Source of the DNA: Burkholderia stabilis
GTDB lineage: Bacteria; Pseudomonadota; Gammaproteobacteria; Burkholderiales; Burkholderiaceae
Length of the DNA: 64,000 bases
NCBI RefSeq assembly: GCF_001742165.1
Contig: NZ_CP016442.1
Coordinates: forward strand, 1,364,001-1,428,000
Direction of reading: 5' to 3'
This document shows positions 34,227 through 44,136 of the stretch, in pieces; the first letter of the stretch is position 1, and every line of letters begins with the position of its first letter. The position numbers and the translations under genes are program-made. Under the pieces are notes generated by a model that saw only the letters and a program-made list of their open reading frames with translations, was not told the origin of the DNA and did not search any database.

Positions 34227-35112
34227 AGGCGCGCAGCCCCGCCTCGTTGTCGGCCCAGCCGCTTCTCACCTTCACGAAGGTCTCGAGGTACACGGGGCCG
34301 TCGAACAGCTTCTCCATGTCCATCCGCGCCTCGGTGCTGATCTGCTTGAGCTTCTCGCCCTTCTTGCCGATCACCATCGCCTTGTGCGAATCGCGCTCGA
34401 CGAGGATCGTCGCGAAGACGCGCTTCAGGCGCCCTTCTTCCTCGAACTTGTCGATCACGACGGTGCTCGTGTACGGCAGCTCGTCGCCGGTCCAGCGGAA
34501 CACCTTCTCGCGCAGGATCTCGGCCGCGAGGAAACGCGAGCTGCGATCGGTGAGCTCGTCCTCGCCGTAGATCGGCTCGCCTTCCGGCAGGTACGGCTTG
34601 ATCGTCTCGAGCAGACGCTTGATGTCTTCCGGCTGCTTCGCCGACAGCGGCACGAGCTCGACGAATTCGCGCAGCGCGTTCATCTTCTGCATAAACGGAT
34701 ACAGCGTCGCCTTGTCGTTGACGCGGTCGATCTTGTTCGTGATCAGCAGCGTCGGCATGCCCGGCGGGATCAGGTCGAGCACCTTCTGGTCGTCGGGCCC
34801 GAAGCGGCCGGCCTCGATCACGAACAGGATCACGTCGACCGACGTCAGCGTCGACGTGACCGCGCGGTTCAGCGAACGGTTCAGCGCGGTGCTGTGGCGC
34901 GTCTGGAAACCCGGCGTATCGACGAACACGAACTGGGCGTCGTCGAACGTATTGATGCCGGTGATACGGTGGCGGGTCGTCTGCGCCTTGCGCGACGTGA
35001 TGCTGATCTTCTGGCCGACGAGTTCGTTCATCAACGTCGACTTGCCGACGTTCGGGCGGCCCACGATCGCGATCATGCCGCAACGGAAACCGGTAGGAGC
35101 GGGAGTGTTCAT
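34213..35112 (-). CDS. era: GTPase Era
   Basis: The 299-residue protein has an N-terminal GTPase domain (G1 [10 protein letters not shown]3 DTPGF, G4 NKID, G5 SAK) and a C-terminal KH domain that binds the 3' end of 16S rRNA ([19 protein letters not shown] region, residues about 235-255). It assists late 30S maturation. It lies 60 bp after rnc, the universal rnc-era pairing, and overlaps the start of recO. Confidence 0.97.
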   Translation of the reverse strand: MNTPAPTGFRCGMIAIVGRPNVGKSTLMNELVGQKISITSRKAQTTRHRITGINTFDDAQFVFVDTPGFQTRHSTALNRSLNRAVTSTLTSVDVILFVIEAGRFGPDDQKVLDLIPPGMPTLLITNKIDRVNDKATLYPFMQKMNALREFVELVPLSAKQPEDIKRLLETIKPYLPEGEPIYGEDELTDRSSRFLAAEILREKVFRWTGDELPYTSTVVIDKFEEEGRLKRVFATILVERDSHKAMVIGKKGEKLKQISTEARMDMEKLFDGPVYLETFVKVRSGWADNEAGLRAYGYE

Positions 35113-35172
35113 ATCGTTTGGGAGACAGGTTCGGAAACGGCCGCGCGGCGCGCGGCACGATCGATGGGCAAT

Positions 35173-36393
35173 TCAGTGGTCGGCATCGGCCACGCGCGCC
35201 TGCGCGGCAGCGAGGCTCGCGCCGCCCGGCGGCGTCTCGGAGTCCGGCGCCGCGGCATCGCGTGCGCGCACGGTCGCGCGCGCTGCGGGGTCGGAACCGG
35301 CGGAAGACTTGTCGGCGGACGGAGCTGCCGGATCGGCTGTGTTGCCGGCCGGCTTGTCGGCTGCGCGCGGCAAGGCTTCCGCGGGCTTTTCCGCAGTCTT
35401 GTCGGCGCGGTCGGCCGGTTTCTCGGCAACCTTGTCGGTCGCCGGCTTTGCCGCCCGTTCGCCCTTGTCGGCAGCCGTCTCGACATGCGCCGCGCGAATC
35501 GCGGCCATCGGCGCCACGGCCGGCTCCGCACCGGCTGCGGCCGTTACCGCGGGCACCGCACCGACTGCCTTGGCCTCGCGCGCCGCCGCGCGCTCCTTCC
35601 GCTCCGGCGAGCGCAGGTCGAGCGCTTCCTGCACGCCCTTCACGCCCGGCACGATTTCAGGTTCGACATGCTTCGACCCGCGCGCGTTTTTCGAGCGCTT
35701 CGGCTTCGCGGCCAGCATCGGCGCGGCCGCCATCACCTCGTCGAGCGCCTTCTTCGCCGCTGCCTGCTCGGCCGCGCGCCGGCTCGCACCGGAACCCGAA
35801 ACCTTCACGTCGAGCTTCGGCACCGTGCATTCGACTTCGAATTGCTGATTGTGCGCCGCACCATGCGTCGCAACGACCGTGTAGGTCGGCAGCGCGATCT
35901 TGTGCCCCTGCAGGTATTCCTGCAGCAGCGTCTTCGCGTCCTTGCCGAGCGTGCGCGGATCGATATGGTCGAGAATCGGGATGTAGAGGCGCTTGATGAC
36001 CCCTTGGGCGGCTTCGAAGCCGCCATCGAGGAACACGGCCCCGATGATGGCTTCGAACGCGTCCGCGAGGATCGAAGGGCGACGGAAGCCGCCGCTGCGC
36101 AGTTCGCCCTCGCCCAGCCGCAGCCCGTCCGCGATATTCAGGGCCTGAGCAATTTCATACAGCGACTGCTGTTTGACGAGGTTGGCGCGTACGCGCGACA
36201 GGTCGCCTTCGTCCAGCTTGCTGAAACGCTGGAACAAAAGGGCAGCCACCGCGCAATTCAGAACGGAGTCGCCGAGAAACTCGAGCCGTTCGTTGTGCGT
36301 GGCACTGTGACTGCGATGGGTCAAAGCCTGGCGCAACAATTCCGCATTGCGAAATTCGTAGCGCAGCCGGCTTTCCAACTGGGATAGGGGCAT
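35173..36393 (-). CDS. rnc: Ribonuclease III with long C-terminal tail
   Basis: Residues 1-225 form a standard RNase III: signature [12 protein letters not shown], the second acidic site in [16 protein letters not shown], and a double-stranded RNA-binding domain (about 155-225, with [18 protein letters not shown]). The enzyme cuts rRNA precursors and mRNA duplexes. The protein is 406 residues, against about 225 in E. coli. The extra ~180 residues are a low-complexity Ala/Lys/Pro/Asp tail with loose AEKPADKxA repeats. It precedes era by 60 bp. Confidence 0.95.
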   Translation of the reverse strand: MPLSQLESRLRYEFRNAELLRQALTHRSHSATHNERLEFLGDSVLNCAVAALLFQRFSKLDEGDLSRVRANLVKQQSLYEIAQALNIADGLRLGEGELRSGGFRRPSILADAFEAIIGAVFLDGGFEAAQGVIKRLYIPILDHIDPRTLGKDAKTLLQEYLQGHKIALPTYTVVATHGAAHNQQFEVECTVPKLDVKVSGSGASRRAAEQAAAKKALDEVMAAAPMLAAKPKRSKNARGSKHVEPEIVPGVKGVQEALDLRSPERKERAAAREAKAVGAVPAVTAAAGAEPAVAPMAAIRAAHVETAADKGERAAKPATDKVAEKPADRADKTAEKPAEALPRAADKPAGNTADPAAPSADKSSAGSDPAARATVRARDAAAPDSETPPGGASLAAAQARVADADH

Positions 36394-36546
36394 GTGCAGG
36401 AGTATAACGCGGGCGCCGGTCGGGCCGAAACGGCACGGCCGGACCCGAAAAGGCGTGACGAGGCGGTGTTACCGCCGGTTCTTAAAGTAGTTCGGCAATA
36501 CGCGACGCGGCCCGTGCATCGCGTATTGCGTGTGAGTCGAATGCGA

Positions 36547-37440
36547 TCAGTTGAAGGAACCGATGCGCTTCAGATCGCTGAAGTTCATCCAGATGAAGAA
36601 CGCGCGGCCGACGATGTTCTGGTCCGGCACGAAACCCCAGTAGCGGCTGTCCGCGCTGTTGTCGCGGTTGTCGCCCATCATGAAGTAGTGACCGGGCGGC
36701 ACCTTGCAGATCACGCCGCGGCTGTTGTACGTGCAGTTGTCGCGATACGGATAGTCGTATGCGCCCATCACGAACGGCGGCACGGCCGGATTGTTGAGGA
36801 TCGCGTTCTTCCTGTTGCCGATCGTCTCCTCGAACTGCTTCGCGTAATTCTGGCGCTCGTCGTCGAAGAAATCGGGCAGCTGCGTTTCGGGCACCGGCTG
36901 GCCGTTGATCGTGAGTTGCTTGTCCTGGTACGCGACCGTGTCGCCCGGCAGGCCGATCACGCGCTTGATGTAGTCGACCGATTCGTCCTTCGGATAGCGG
37001 AACACGACGACATCACCGCGCGACAGCGGGCTGCCCTGCGTGATCTTCGTGTTCGTGATCGGCAGGCGCAGCCCGTATTCGAACTTGTTCACGAGGATGA
37101 AGTCGCCGACGAGCAGCGTCGGCACCATCGAGCCCGACGGAATCTTGAACGGCTCGATGATGAACGAGCGCACGACGAACACGGCCAGGATCACCGGGAA
37201 GAAGCTCGCGGTGTACTCGAGCCACCACGGCTGGCGCAGCTTCTCGTCACGCAGCTTCGAACGCGTCTGCACGGCGTTTTCGTCCGCGAAGCGCTTGTCG
37301 ATGCGCGACTGCTGACGATCGAATTCCTCGATCGCCGAGTCGGCCGCCTTGCGACGCCGCGGCAGGAACACCAGTTTGTCCAGCACCCACGCTACGCCCG
37401 TCACGACGACGAGCACAAAAAGAATCAGCGCAAAATTCAT
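36547..37440 (-). CDS. lepB: Signal peptidase I
   Basis: The 297-residue membrane protease removes signal peptides from secreted proteins. Two N-terminal hydrophobic segments (about 1-22 and 79-96) precede the periplasmic catalytic domain. The serine/lysine dyad is S104 in IPSGSMVPTLL and K159 in DYIKRVIGLPGD; box E is GDNRDNSADSRYWG. The ATG at 37440 is preferred over an upstream in-frame start because it gives the normal membrane-inserted N terminus. It follows lepA by 16 bp, the usual lepA-lepB operon. Confidence 0.96.
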   Translation of the reverse strand: MNFALILFVLVVVTGVAWVLDKLVFLPRRRKAADSAIEEFDRQQSRIDKRFADENAVQTRSKLRDEKLRQPWWLEYTASFFPVILAVFVVRSFIIEPFKIPSGSMVPTLLVGDFILVNKFEYGLRLPITNTKITQGSPLSRGDVVVFRYPKDESVDYIKRVIGLPGDTVAYQDKQLTINGQPVPETQLPDFFDDERQNYAKQFEETIGNRKNAILNNPAVPPFVMGAYDYPYRDNCTYNSRGVICKVPPGHYFMMGDNRDNSADSRYWGFVPDQNIVGRAFFIWMNFSDLKRIGSFN

Positions 37441-37456
37441 AAAAGGATCAGTCCTG

Positions 37457-39250
37457 TTATTTGTCTTCGACGCGCAAGATCGCAAGGAACGCTTCCTGCG
37501 GGATCTCGACCGAACCCACCTGCTTCATGCGCTTCTTGCCTGCCTTCTGCTTTTCGAGCAGCTTCTTCTTCCGCGTGATGTCGCCGCCATAACACTTCGC
37601 CAGCACGTTCTTGCGCAGCGCCTTGATGTTCTCGCGGGCGATGATGTGCGCGCCGATCGTCGCCTGGATCGCGACGTCGTACATCTGGCGCGGAATGATC
37701 TCGCGCATCTTCGACGCCACTTCGCGGCCGCGATACTGCGATTGCGACCGGTGGACGATCACCGACAGCGCGTCGACCTTGTCGCCGTTGATCAGCATGT
37801 CGACCTTCACGACGTCGGCCGACCGGTATTCCTTGAACTCGTAGTCCATCGACGCGTAACCGCGCGACACCGACTTCAGGCGGTCGAAGAAATCGAGCAC
37901 GATCTCGGCCATCGGAATTTCGTAGGTCAGCTGAACCTGGCGGCCGTGATACTGCATGTTGATCTGCGAGCCGCGCTTCTGCTCGCACAACGTGATCACC
38001 GAGCCGACGTAGTCCTGCGGCATGTAGAGATTCACCGTGACGATCGGTTCGCGGATCTCCTCGATCTTCGGCGGCTCCGGCATCTTCGCCGGATTCTCGA
38101 CCTTGACGATCGAGCCGTCGCTCATCACGACCTCGTAGACCACGGTCGGTGCCGTGGTGATGAGGTCCATGTCGAATTCGCGCTCCAGCCGCTCCTGCAC
38201 GATCTCCATGTGCAGCAGACCCAGGAAGCCGCACCGGAACCCGAAGCCGAGCGCCTGCGACACTTCCGGTTCGTACTGCAGCGACGCGTCGTTGAGCTTC
38301 AGCTTCTCGAGCGATTCGCGCAGCGCGTCGTACTGGTTCGCTTCCACCGGATAGAGACCGGCGAACACCTGCGGCTTCACTTCCTTGAAGCCCGGCAGCG
38401 CTTCCGTAGCCGGCTTGCCCACGAGCGTGACGGTATCGCCGACCTTCGCGGCCGTCAGTTCCTTGATGCCGGCGATGATGAAGCCCACCTGCCCCGCCGA
38501 CAGCGAATCGAGATTGCGCGACTTCGGCGTGAACACGCCGATGTGCTCGACCGGATACTGCGCGCCGGTCGCCATCATCTTGATCTTGTCCTTCGGACGC
38601 AGCGTGCCGTTGACGATACGCACCAGCATCACGACGCCGACGTAGTTGTCGAACCACGAATCGATGATGAGCGCCTGCAGCGGCGCGTCGGGATCGCCCT
38701 TCGGCGGCGGCACCTTCGCGATCAGCGCTTCGAGCACGTCCTCGACGCCGAGGCCCGTCTTCGCGCTGCAGCGCGTCGCGTCGGTCGCGTCGATGCCGAT
38801 CACGTCCTCGATTTCCTCGATCGCGTTTTCGGGGTTCGCGGCCGGCAGGTCGATCTTGTTCAGCACCGGCACGACCTCGACGCCGAGCTCGATCGCCGTG
38901 TAGCAGTTCGCGACCGTCTGCGCCTCGACGCCCTGGCTCGCATCGACGACCAGCAGCGCGCCTTCGCACGCGGACAGCGAACGGCTGACCTCGTACGAAA
39001 AGTCGACGTGCCCCGGCGTGTCGATCAGGTTCAGGTTGTAGACCTTGCCGTCGCGTGCGCGATAGGACAACGCGGCCGTCTGCGCCTTGATCGTGATGCC
39101 GCGCTCGCGCTCGATATCCATCGAGTCGAGCACCTGCGCTTCCATTTCACGGTCGGCGAGACCGCCGCATACCTGGATGATGCGATCCGCGAGCGTCGAC
39201 TTGCCATGGTCGATGTGAGCGATGATCGAGAAATTACGAATATGATCCAT
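37457..39250 (-). CDS. lepA: Elongation factor 4 (LepA)
   Basis: The 597-residue translational GTPase has G1 [10 protein letters not shown]2 RGITIKAQ, G3 DTPGHVDF, G4 NKIDLP and the LepA-specific C-terminal domain ([20 protein letters not shown] region, in part). It acts on the ribosome in translation and in 30S biogenesis. Length is exactly typical (about 597-600). It is followed closely by lepB. About 200 bp upstream separate it from the glutaredoxin-like gene, leaving room for its own promoter. Confidence 0.97.
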   Translation of the reverse strand: MDHIRNFSIIAHIDHGKSTLADRIIQVCGGLADREMEAQVLDSMDIERERGITIKAQTAALSYRARDGKVYNLNLIDTPGHVDFSYEVSRSLSACEGALLVVDASQGVEAQTVANCYTAIELGVEVVPVLNKIDLPAANPENAIEEIEDVIGIDATDATRCSAKTGLGVEDVLEALIAKVPPPKGDPDAPLQALIIDSWFDNYVGVVMLVRIVNGTLRPKDKIKMMATGAQYPVEHIGVFTPKSRNLDSLSAGQVGFIIAGIKELTAAKVGDTVTLVGKPATEALPGFKEVKPQVFAGLYPVEANQYDALRESLEKLKLNDASLQYEPEVSQALGFGFRCGFLGLLHMEIVQERLEREFDMDLITTAPTVVYEVVMSDGSIVKVENPAKMPEPPKIEEIREPIVTVNLYMPQDYVGSVITLCEQKRGSQINMQYHGRQVQLTYEIPMAEIVLDFFDRLKSVSRGYASMDYEFKEYRSADVVKVDMLINGDKVDALSVIVHRSQSQYRGREVASKMREIIPRQMYDVAIQATIGAHIIARENIKALRKNVLAKCYGGDITRKKKLLEKQKAGKKRMKQVGSVEIPQEAFLAILRVEDK

Positions 39251-39449
39251 TCAGTGCCGATCAAGCGAAAAAGGCGCGCTCGACGACTGCGGAGCACGCC
39301 TTGTGTAAGTCGGTGAAAAAACAGCCTATTTTAGCTGAAAAGGCCTTCACCGGGCGGTATTTCGGACGCCGGGCCGCGTGGCGCCCGGCCAGGGGCGCCC
39401 GCCCGGTAAAGTCCCGAGCGAAACGGCACCGATTAGTGACAGACCAGGC

Positions 39450-39686
39450 TCAGCGCCGGGCCACTAACGCGCTGCGTATCTTCTCGTCGTCAAACCGATG
39501 GCGGCATACTTCCGCCCCGTCCAGCAGCAGCACAGGCACGTCCTCGTCGTAGCGAGCAACGAGTGCCGCATCGGTGTCGATGTCGACGTAGTCGACCGCG
39601 ACGCCGAATTCGGCCGCCACCGGCGCCAGTGCGTCGCGCATGTCGTCGCACAGGTGGCACCAGCCGCGACCGTAGAGCGTGAACAT
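39450..39686 (-). CDS. Glutaredoxin-like protein (DUF836 family)
   Basis: The 78-residue thioredoxin-fold protein starts MFTLYGRGWCHLCDDM, with a CxxC pair at C10 and C13, and has the cis-proline region DEDVPVLLLDGAEV. It is a probable thiol-disulfide reductant or redox carrier in the cytoplasm. It lies 7 bp after the mucD stop on the same strand, so it is the last gene of the sigma-E operon or a link to lepA. Confidence 0.9.
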   Translation of the reverse strand: MFTLYGRGWCHLCDDMRDALAPVAAEFGVAVDYVDIDTDAALVARYDEDVPVLLLDGAEVCRHRFDDEKIRSALVARR

Positions 39687-39693
39687 CGGTGCG

Positions 39694-41190
39694 TTACTTC
39701 TGGCGCGGCCGCACGGGCACGAACTGCGTGTTGTCGCCTCGGCGCACGAGCACCGCGACCGCCTTCTGCGGATCGAGCTGCGCACTCACCTCGGCAAACT
39801 GCTTCGCGCTAGTGATGTCGGTGTCGCCGACGCGCAGCACGATGTCGCCTCGCTGCAGGCCCGCCCGCGAAGCCGGGCCGTCGACGCCGTCGACCTGCAC
39901 GCCGTTCTTCAGCTTCAGCGTCTTCATCTGATCGGCCGTCAGGTCGCTGACCGTCAGGCCGAGCGAATTGGCCTGGCGCGGCTTCTGCGGCGCGTTCTTG
40001 CGCTGTTCGGTCTTCGCCGTCGTCTCGGCCGGCGTTTCCGCGATCGTGATCGGCAGATCGCGCGCCTGACCCTTGCGCCACACGCTGACGGTCGCCTTCG
40101 TGCCGGGTTTCGTGTCGCCGACCATGCGCGGCAGGTCCGACGCCGTATCGACCGAACGGCCGTTGAACTTCAGGATGATGTCGCCCGGCTGGATGCCCGC
40201 CTTGTCGGCCGGGCCGCCCGGCTCGACGCTGCTCACGAGCGCGCCCTCGGCCTTCGGCAGCCCGATCGAGTCGGCCACGTCCTTCGTCACCTCGCCGATC
40301 GCGACCGCGATCCGGCCGCGCGTGACCTTGCCCGTCGCCTTCAGCTGGTCGGCCACGCGCATCGCCTCGTCGATCGGAATCGCGAACGAGATGCCCATGA
40401 AGCCGCCGGTACGGCTGTAGATCTGCGAGTTGATGCCGATCACCTCGCCCTGCATGTTGATCAGCGGGCCGCCCGAGTTGCCGGGGTTCACCGCGACGTC
40501 GGTCTGGATGAACGGCAGGTAGTCGCCCGTATTGCGGCTCTTCGAGCTGACGATGCCGGCCGTCACCGTGTTGTCGAGACCGAACGGTGAACCGATCGCG
40601 ACGACCCACTCGCCGACGCGCACCTTGTTGGAATCGCCGATCGCGACGACAGGCAGGTTCGACGCCTGGATCTTGACGACCGCGACGTCCGTGCGATCGT
40701 CGACGCCGATCAGCTTCGCCTTGAATTCACGCTTGTCGGTCAGCGTCACGTAGATGGTGTCCGCATCGTCGACGACGTGCGCATTGGTCATCACGTAACC
40801 GTCGGCCGACACGATGAAGCCCGAGCCCACACCGCGGTTCTGCTCGGTGTCGGGCGGACTGTCCGGCTGCGCATTCTTCGGGTTGCCGCCGCCATTGCCG
40901 CCACCGTTGCCAGGCGCCTGCGGCAGCGGAATGCCGAAGAAGCGGCGGAAGAATTCCGACATGTCGCCGTTGTCGAAGCCCGGCGGGAGCATGCCGCGCG
41001 GGCCGCCCGTCGGCACGTTGGCGGTAGTCCGGATGTTCACGACGGCCGGCCCGACCTTTTCGACCAGATCGGCGAAGTCGGGCAGGCTGGCTGCAGGAGC
41101 CGTAACCGCGACCGCGGTATGCGGCACGAGCGGCAGGCTGGCAGACAGCGCCGCCGCCGCGAGCCATTTGCGCAGCGTGAGTTTCATCAT
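39694..41190 (-). CDS. mucD: Periplasmic Do-like serine protease (DegP/MucD)
   Basis: The 498-residue protein has a signal peptide (cleavage near residue 28, HTAVAVT), a trypsin-like domain with H138 (TNAHVVDD), D168 (DDRTDVAVV) and S239 (NPGNSGGPL), a glycine/asparagine-rich loop near 93-104, and two PDZ domains. It degrades misfolded envelope proteins and, in the MucD arrangement, counteracts sigma-E activation. It lies directly after rseB, completing rpoE-rseA-rseB-mucD. Two adjacent ATG codons (41190 and 41187) are possible starts. Confidence 0.95.
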   Translation of the reverse strand: MMKLTLRKWLAAAALSASLPLVPHTAVAVTAPAASLPDFADLVEKVGPAVVNIRTTANVPTGGPRGMLPPGFDNGDMSEFFRRFFGIPLPQAPGNGGGNGGGNPKNAQPDSPPDTEQNRGVGSGFIVSADGYVMTNAHVVDDADTIYVTLTDKREFKAKLIGVDDRTDVAVVKIQASNLPVVAIGDSNKVRVGEWVVAIGSPFGLDNTVTAGIVSSKSRNTGDYLPFIQTDVAVNPGNSGGPLINMQGEVIGINSQIYSRTGGFMGISFAIPIDEAMRVADQLKATGKVTRGRIAVAIGEVTKDVADSIGLPKAEGALVSSVEPGGPADKAGIQPGDIILKFNGRSVDTASDLPRMVGDTKPGTKATVSVWRKGQARDLPITIAETPAETTAKTEQRKNAPQKPRQANSLGLTVSDLTADQMKTLKLKNGVQVDGVDGPASRAGLQRGDIVLRVGDTDITSAKQFAEVSAQLDPQKAVAVLVRRGDNTQFVPVRPRQK

Positions 41191-41206
41191 GTCGGAAGCC
41201 GTAGCG

Positions 41207-42259
41207 TTACTTGGAAGCCTTGTATTCTATGGCAGACGCGAACTGCTGCAACGTAGCCGGCGGCACTTCGCCCAGCACGGTGATCCAGTAGTCGCCGCGA
41301 CGCTTCACGAGAACGTGCGTCGCACCGGTGCTGCCCGCGCCTTCCTTGCGCGTATTCTTTTCGGCCGGTTCGATGAAGACGGAGATCGTCGCGAGACCGT
41401 CGGTGAACACGGCCTGGTCGACCGGGATCGGCGGATCGCCCGCATCGCGTGCAGCCATCGGCCGGCGGACTTCGCGGATCTTCTGGAAGCCGGCGACGCT
41501 CGGTGCGAGCTGCCAGCCCTGCGCCTCCATGTCGACCGTCGCAACCGGCGGACGCACGACCGTCCAGCCGCTCAGGTTGCGCATGCCGGCCACGATCGCG
41601 GCCTTGTCACCGCTTGCGCCGCCCGCCTGCAATTGCGAGAACGCAATCTGCTCGAGCACGTGGTCGTTCGCGTCGAGCGTCTGCGAACGCAGCAGCAACC
41701 CGGTGCGCGCGTCGGCCCACAGCTTGTACGTAAAGCGGTACGCATCCTTCGGCACGAGTTCGACGACCTGCGCGTCGATTCCGGCCACGCGATCCTTGCC
41801 GAGCGACTTCGCGTCGTAGACGGACATCACGTGATCGCCGCTCGCGCCGAGCAGCGCCGGAAACGAGTCGCGCGTCTGGCGGCGTTCGACCACGCACAGC
41901 TTGCGCTCGGGCACGAACGTGTACAGCTCGTCGTTATGCCGCAGCAGCTTGCGCGGCTTGCCGTCGAGCGTCTCGATCCGCTCGAACTCGCCGTCGCGGG
42001 ACGCAACGTGCGCGATGCGCGACGACTGGACATACCCGCCGCGCTGGTACACGAACGTGCCTTCGTAGCTCTGCTGCTGGGCCGCCTGCTGGACGCGGTC
42101 GAGCCAGTCCGCGGCACCCTTGCGGGTGGCGACGGGATCGTCCGGTTGCTGGGCGCTGGCGGAAAGGGATTGAACGGACAACAGGGCGGCTGCGCAAAGC
42201 AGGAGGGCCGGCAGCCGCTTCCATCCGGAGATGGCGTGATTCAACTGCAATGTCCGCAT
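41207..42259 (-). CDS. rseB: Periplasmic sigma-E regulator RseB/MucB
   Basis: The 350-residue protein has a signal peptide (hydrophobic core about 16-30, cleavage near SLSASA-QQ) and the MucB/RseB fold (ADWLDRVQQAAQQQSYEGTF start, YRFTYKLWADARTGLLLRS region in part). It binds the periplasmic part of RseA and shields it from proteolysis, and may sense mislocalised lipoproteins or lipopolysaccharide. Its ATG at 42259 is 5 bp after the rseA stop. Confidence 0.94.
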   Translation of the reverse strand: MRTLQLNHAISGWKRLPALLLCAAALLSVQSLSASAQQPDDPVATRKGAADWLDRVQQAAQQQSYEGTFVYQRGGYVQSSRIAHVASRDGEFERIETLDGKPRKLLRHNDELYTFVPERKLCVVERRQTRDSFPALLGASGDHVMSVYDAKSLGKDRVAGIDAQVVELVPKDAYRFTYKLWADARTGLLLRSQTLDANDHVLEQIAFSQLQAGGASGDKAAIVAGMRNLSGWTVVRPPVATVDMEAQGWQLAPSVAGFQKIREVRRPMAARDAGDPPIPVDQAVFTDGLATISVFIEPAEKNTRKEGAGSTGATHVLVKRRGDYWITVLGEVPPATLQQFASAIEYKASK

Positions 42260-42264
42260 CGGGT

Positions 42265-42894
42265 TTATTGGCCTGGCGTGGTGGTCACCGCAGCGCGGAT
42301 CAGCGGCATCGAGCCCGTGACGACGGGCTGCTGCGCGAATTGCTGGTGCGCTTCGAGGTATTGGTCGAGGCTGGCGTCGCGAATGATGTTGACGTCCTGC
42401 AGCGCCGGCTGGGCCGACGCCTGCGCAACCGTCACGCGCTGCAGGTTGCCGCCTTGCGTCGCGCCGACCGACGCGACCTGGACGGCGCCGGGCGTGCCGG
42501 CCGTCTGCAGTTGCGGGACGACGATCCACGTCAGCGTCGCGGCGGCAGCGGCCACCGCGAACGCGGGCACGACGCGCCGGCGCAGCGACAGCAGCTTGCG
42601 CGCGACCGGCGCAGCCGCCGGCGCGAGCAGATGCGGCTCGCTTTCGAGCGCAGCCGACAGGCGCGCGGTGAACGCGACACTCAACGCGGGCGACAACGCG
42701 AGCTCGTCCGAGCGCAGCGCATCGCCGATCAGGTGGTATTGGCCCCACACATCGCGATCCGCGCGGTTGAGCTCACCCAGAAACTGCCCGTGGTCCGGGC
42801 CATCGAACATTTCGCCGTCGACCAGCGCGGAAAGGCGCTCGCCGCGCGAGCACGCTTGCGACTGCGTATTGACCGACCCCATGATGCTCCCCAT
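42265..42894 (-). CDS. rseA: Anti-sigma-E factor RseA/MucA
   Basis: The protein of about 209 residues has a cytoplasmic sigma-binding N-terminal domain (RGERLSALVDGEMFDG, WGQYHLIGDALRSDEL), a single membrane helix (about VVPAFAVAAAAATLTWIVV) and a periplasmic tail rich in Gln/Ala. It holds sigma-E inactive until cleaved after envelope stress. Starts at 42903, 42894 and 42882 are all possible; the last has GGGGAG four bases upstream and would give a protein four residues shorter than 42894. Confidence 0.93.
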   Translation of the reverse strand: MGSIMGSVNTQSQACSRGERLSALVDGEMFDGPDHGQFLGELNRADRDVWGQYHLIGDALRSDELALSPALSVAFTARLSAALESEPHLLAPAAAPVARKLLSLRRRVVPAFAVAAAAATLTWIVVPQLQTAGTPGAVQVASVGATQGGNLQRVTVAQASAQPALQDVNIIRDASLDQYLEAHQQFAQQPVVTGSMPLIRAAVTTTPGQ

Positions 42895-42968
42895 CTTGCA
42901 CACCCCGTCGTGACTTCACGACTCTATCCGTAACTAGACCCCGACCCGCGTCGTTCCGCCCTTCGCGC

Positions 42969-43568
42969 TTACCAGCGCTTGCCTTCGGGCGTATCGAGCA
43001 GCGGACGCAATTTGGCAGCGATTGCCTCACGTGCGCGGAAGATCCGCGACCGGACCGTCCCGATCGGACAGCCCATCATTTCCGCGATCTCTTCGTAGCT
43101 CAAGCCCTCGATCTCGCGCAGCGTAATTGCCTGGCGCAGTTCTTCGGGCAGAAGAGCCATTGCAGCGTTGACCGTCTCGGCAATCTGCTTGCTCATCAAC
43201 ATCGACTCAGGCGTGTTGATATCCCTTAGTTGGTCTGCGTCGGAGAAAGTTTCCGCTTCCTCCGCATCGGCCTCGGTCGAGGTCGGCGCCCGGCGGCCTT
43301 GCGTCGCAAGGTAGTTCTTGGCCGTGTTGACGGCAATACGGTACAACCACGTATAGAACGCCGATTCGCCGCGGAATTGCGGCAGCGCACGATACGCCTT
43401 GATGAACGCGTCCTGGGCCACATCCTCGACCTCGGCGGGATCCCGCACGAGGCGCGAGATCAGCCGAATGATCTTGCGGTGGTATTTGGAGACCAGGAGT
43501 TCGAACGCTGCCTTGTCGCCCTTCTGTACGCGTTCGACCAGAGCCTGATCGATTTCTTTTTCACTCAC
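42969..43568 (-). CDS. rpoE: RNA polymerase sigma-E factor (RpoE/AlgU)
   Basis: The 199-residue ECF sigma factor has region 2 (RKIIRLISRLVRDPAEVEDV, DAFIKAYRALPQFRGES, FYTWLYRIAVNTAKNYL) and region 4 (LPEELRQAITLREIEGLSYE, VRSRIFRAREAI). It drives the envelope-stress response and is held by RseA encoded next. Length and sequence match betaproteobacterial RpoE. A perfect-arm inverted repeat lies about 65 bp upstream (43634-43650). Confidence 0.97.
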   Translation of the reverse strand: MSEKEIDQALVERVQKGDKAAFELLVSKYHRKIIRLISRLVRDPAEVEDVAQDAFIKAYRALPQFRGESAFYTWLYRIAVNTAKNYLATQGRRAPTSTEADAEEAETFSDADQLRDINTPESMLMSKQIAETVNAAMALLPEELRQAITLREIEGLSYEEIAEMMGCPIGTVRSRIFRAREAIAAKLRPLLDTPEGKRW

Positions 43569-43633
43569 CTGACAAATCCATTAACTAGGGATGCAACGCG
43601 GAGCGTCATTGTAACGTTCCCGCGCCGGACGCT

Positions 43634-43650
43634 GGTTACGGTACGTAACC
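43634..43650. promoter_or_regulatory. Inverted repeat upstream of rpoE
   Basis: GGTTACG, GTA, CGTAACC: perfect 7-bp arms in the 91-bp spacer between a small membrane-protein gene and rpoE. It may be an operator or part of the rpoE leader. Confidence 0.45.
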
Positions 43651-43659
43651 GCGCCGCCG

Positions 43660-44124
43660 TCATGCCCGCCCTGCCGCGCCCGCCGTCTTCGCCAGCACGG
43701 AAAGCGCGCTGAACGACGCGGCGTCGAGCGCATCGGCCGGAATCAGCAGCGGCCGGGCCCGCCGGGCGCCCTGCCCGACCGACAACACCAGCAGCAGGCT
43801 GCTCCAGTGCGCATGGCCCGTCACGCGGCCCCGGGCCAGCAACCGCCCGGTGCGGCCAAACGCCGCAATTTCCCCGAATGCGTCGATCTGCAGCTCGGCC
43901 GGCAGCCGCCGGGCGCACGCCCGCGCCGCGTACACGGCAAGCAGCGCGGCGGTCGCGGCCGACACGCATGCGCCGGTGGCAGCGCCCGCGCGCGGCGCCC
44001 AGAACAGGTAGACCGACGCGGCAGCCGCCGCGACGAACGCGGCCAGCACGAGATACGACACGGCCGAGGCCCGCAACGCAAAGCGCTGCGGACGCCCGGC
44101 CGGAACATCGAATGGACTCGTCAA
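43660..44124 (-). CDS. Small membrane protein, possibly YgfX-like
   Basis: The 154-residue protein has two adjacent hydrophobic helices (about 19-44 and 48-71) followed by a soluble beta-rich part (LQIDAFGEIAAFGRTGRLLA, WSSLLLVLSVG). This layout, two helices then a small soluble domain beginning with an L-x-L/I-D segment, recalls YgfX/CptA proteins, but the similarity is weak. It lies between fabF (12 bp upstream) and rpoE on the same strand. If YgfX-like, the usual sdhE partner is absent from this window. Confidence 0.6.
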   Translation of the reverse strand: MTSPFDVPAGRPQRFALRASAVSYLVLAAFVAAAAASVYLFWAPRAGAATGACVSAATAALLAVYAARACARRLPAELQIDAFGEIAAFGRTGRLLARGRVTGHAHWSSLLLVLSVGQGARRARPLLIPADALDAASFSALSVLAKTAGAAGRA

Positions 44125-44136
44125 GCGATATCGGCG

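Noticed and set aside
43569..43640. Sigma-E autoregulatory promoter for rpoE
   Set aside because: GGGAACGTT resembles a -35 element, but no matching -10 lies at the right distance, so I did not annotate it.
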